A stretch of 7,074 nt of DNA from Flavobacteriales bacterium (GTDB lineage Bacteria; Bacteroidota; Bacteroidia; Flavobacteriales_D; Crocinitomicaceae): positions 1 through 7,074 of the forward strand of contig JABJEE010000132.1 of NCBI GenBank assembly GCA_018665005.1, in the 5' to 3' direction. Below, one piece after another: positions 6,313 to 7,074 of the stretch. Position numbers and translations under genes: made by a program. The notes beneath the pieces are model-generated. The model did not search any database. It was not told the origin of the DNA and worked only from the letters and a program-made list of their open reading frames with translations. The stretch's first letter is position 1; each line of letters opens with the position of its first letter.

Positions 6313-7074
6313 TTATGTATTTATATCTTTTTTATTGAACCTCCATAATGCCAATAATGTAAAACCAATAATATGGATAAGAAGTATAATTATGCTATCT
6401 GTAATGGCATCATAAGGAACAGGGATTTCAAATAGACTACGCCAAGATGCCATATGCGTGGTAATTAAAAAAGGTTGAATGTAATCGAAGGTAGACACAT
6501 CTAGAGACCCGATAATTGTAAATAAAATAATAACGGCCATTGTACTCACAATCGGACCTATTGAATTGTCAGAAAAGACAGAAAAACAGATGGACATTGT
6601 TGCTATTGAAAGTAGAGATAAATAGGCCAAGCAAAATGCCAGCCCATAACGCCACATAATATCGTTTTCAGGTATAATGACAAGGCCATCACTATTTAAA
6701 ACAATTAAATCTCCCGTACCGAACATATATTGACCTATGATTAGAGATAAAAAGGCCAGCCATACAGTGAGAAAGAATGTATAAATCGCCCCGGCAAGAA
6801 ACTTCGACAATAAAAAACTATTTCTACTAATCGGTTTTGTACCCATCATTCGAAGCGTACCCATGGCAGCTTCTCCAGAAACCAGGTCGCCTGTCACTAA
6901 AGCAACTAATAAAGGCACGTGTATGATTAACATTTGCAGAATAATAAAAGCAATTAGGTTGCCATTTAAAATTAAACCATTAAAGCTCAATGTTTGCTCA
7001 AATGAAGCAGTGACAAAAGAGATAAAACTTTCGCCATCAGCTTTCATCGCTAAAAGTATGACTCCAATTAATAC
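6313..7074 (-). CDS. ABC-2 type transporter permease, lacking its N-terminus
   Basis: The reading frame is open to the right edge, giving 253 visible residues. The ATG at 7047 is inside the frame and the codons before it spell VLIGVILLA, part of the first membrane helix, so the true start lies beyond the window. After an outer loop of about 28 residues come hydrophobic segments at about 40-61, 92-116, 141-167, 173-192 and 224-244, ending in a basic tail (WRFNKKDINT). The cytoplasmic stretch GDLVSGEAAMGTLRMMGTKP (62-81) and ISR after it are the signature of ABC-2 permeases, the membrane half of exporters and of gliding- or copper-type transporters. There is no large MacB-like periplasmic domain, so this is not a LolC/LolE-type permease. 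The ATP-binding partner is expected further right. The cargo is unknown. The stop is 1 base from the ATG of the LolA-like gene. Confidence 0.88.
   Translation of the reverse strand, partial: VLIGVILLAMKADGESFISFVTASFEQTLSFNGLILNGNLIAFIILQMLIIHVPLLVALVTGDLVSGEAAMGTLRMMGTKPISRNSFLLSKFLAGAIYTFFLTVWLAFLSLIIGQYMFGTGDLIVLNSDGLVIIPENDIMWRYGLAFCLAYLSLLSIATMSICFSVFSDNSIGPIVSTMAVIILFTIIGSLDVSTFDYIQPFLITTHMASWRSLFEIPVPYDAITDSIIILLIHIIGFTLLALWRFNKKDINT

Noticed and set aside
7045..7047. ATG as the true start of the ABC permease
   Set aside because: The frame stays open to the window edge and the codons before it encode VLIGVILLA, part of the first membrane helix, so the gene is cut by the edge.

Overview
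The window looks like an ordinary chromosomal stretch from a Bacteroidota bacterium, most likely of the Flavobacteriales type. The DNA is AT-rich and genes sit almost end to end. Starts lack Shine-Dalgarno sequences and instead have A/T-rich leaders. The two longest intergenic gaps carry matches to the Bacteroidota -7 promoter element TAnnTTTG. The secreted protein has a signal peptide ending in A|Q, common in this phylum. The assignment rests on these features and on protein flavour, not on any database search.

Layout, left to right. At 1-341 (minus) is the N-terminal part of a thiolase resembling 3-oxoadipyl-CoA thiolases, cut by the left edge. A gap of 88 bases with two apparently overlapping, divergent promoters separates it from a plus-strand GlcD-type FAD-linked 2-hydroxyacid dehydrogenase (430-1830). 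That gene meets the leftward genes tail to tail, with the two stop codons overlapping in a TTAA.

Everything from 1827 to the right edge is on the minus strand. In transcription order (right to left) it reads: an ABC-2 type permease (partial, cut by the right edge), a LolA-like exported protein, a 69-base gap with a candidate promoter and an inverted repeat, then fabG, hemB, hutH and a small four-helix membrane protein of unknown function. The last four genes are separated by only 4, 4 and 7 bases and are almost certainly one transcript. The permease and LolA-like gene are 1 base apart and form another tight pair.

Functionally the window mixes acyl-CoA breakdown (thiolase), 2-hydroxyacid oxidation (GlcD-like), fatty acid elongation (FabG), tetrapyrrole synthesis (HemB) and histidine catabolism (HutH). 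The enzymes are recognisable and their active sites look intact. Points worth a second look are the unusual fabG-hemB-hutH grouping, the cysteine-free metal site of HemB, the permease/LolA-like pair, the compact divergent promoter region and an A9 tract in the LolA-like gene. I see no RNA genes, mobile elements, CRISPR arrays or clearly new multi-gene system. No gene-free stretch exceeds 300 bases.
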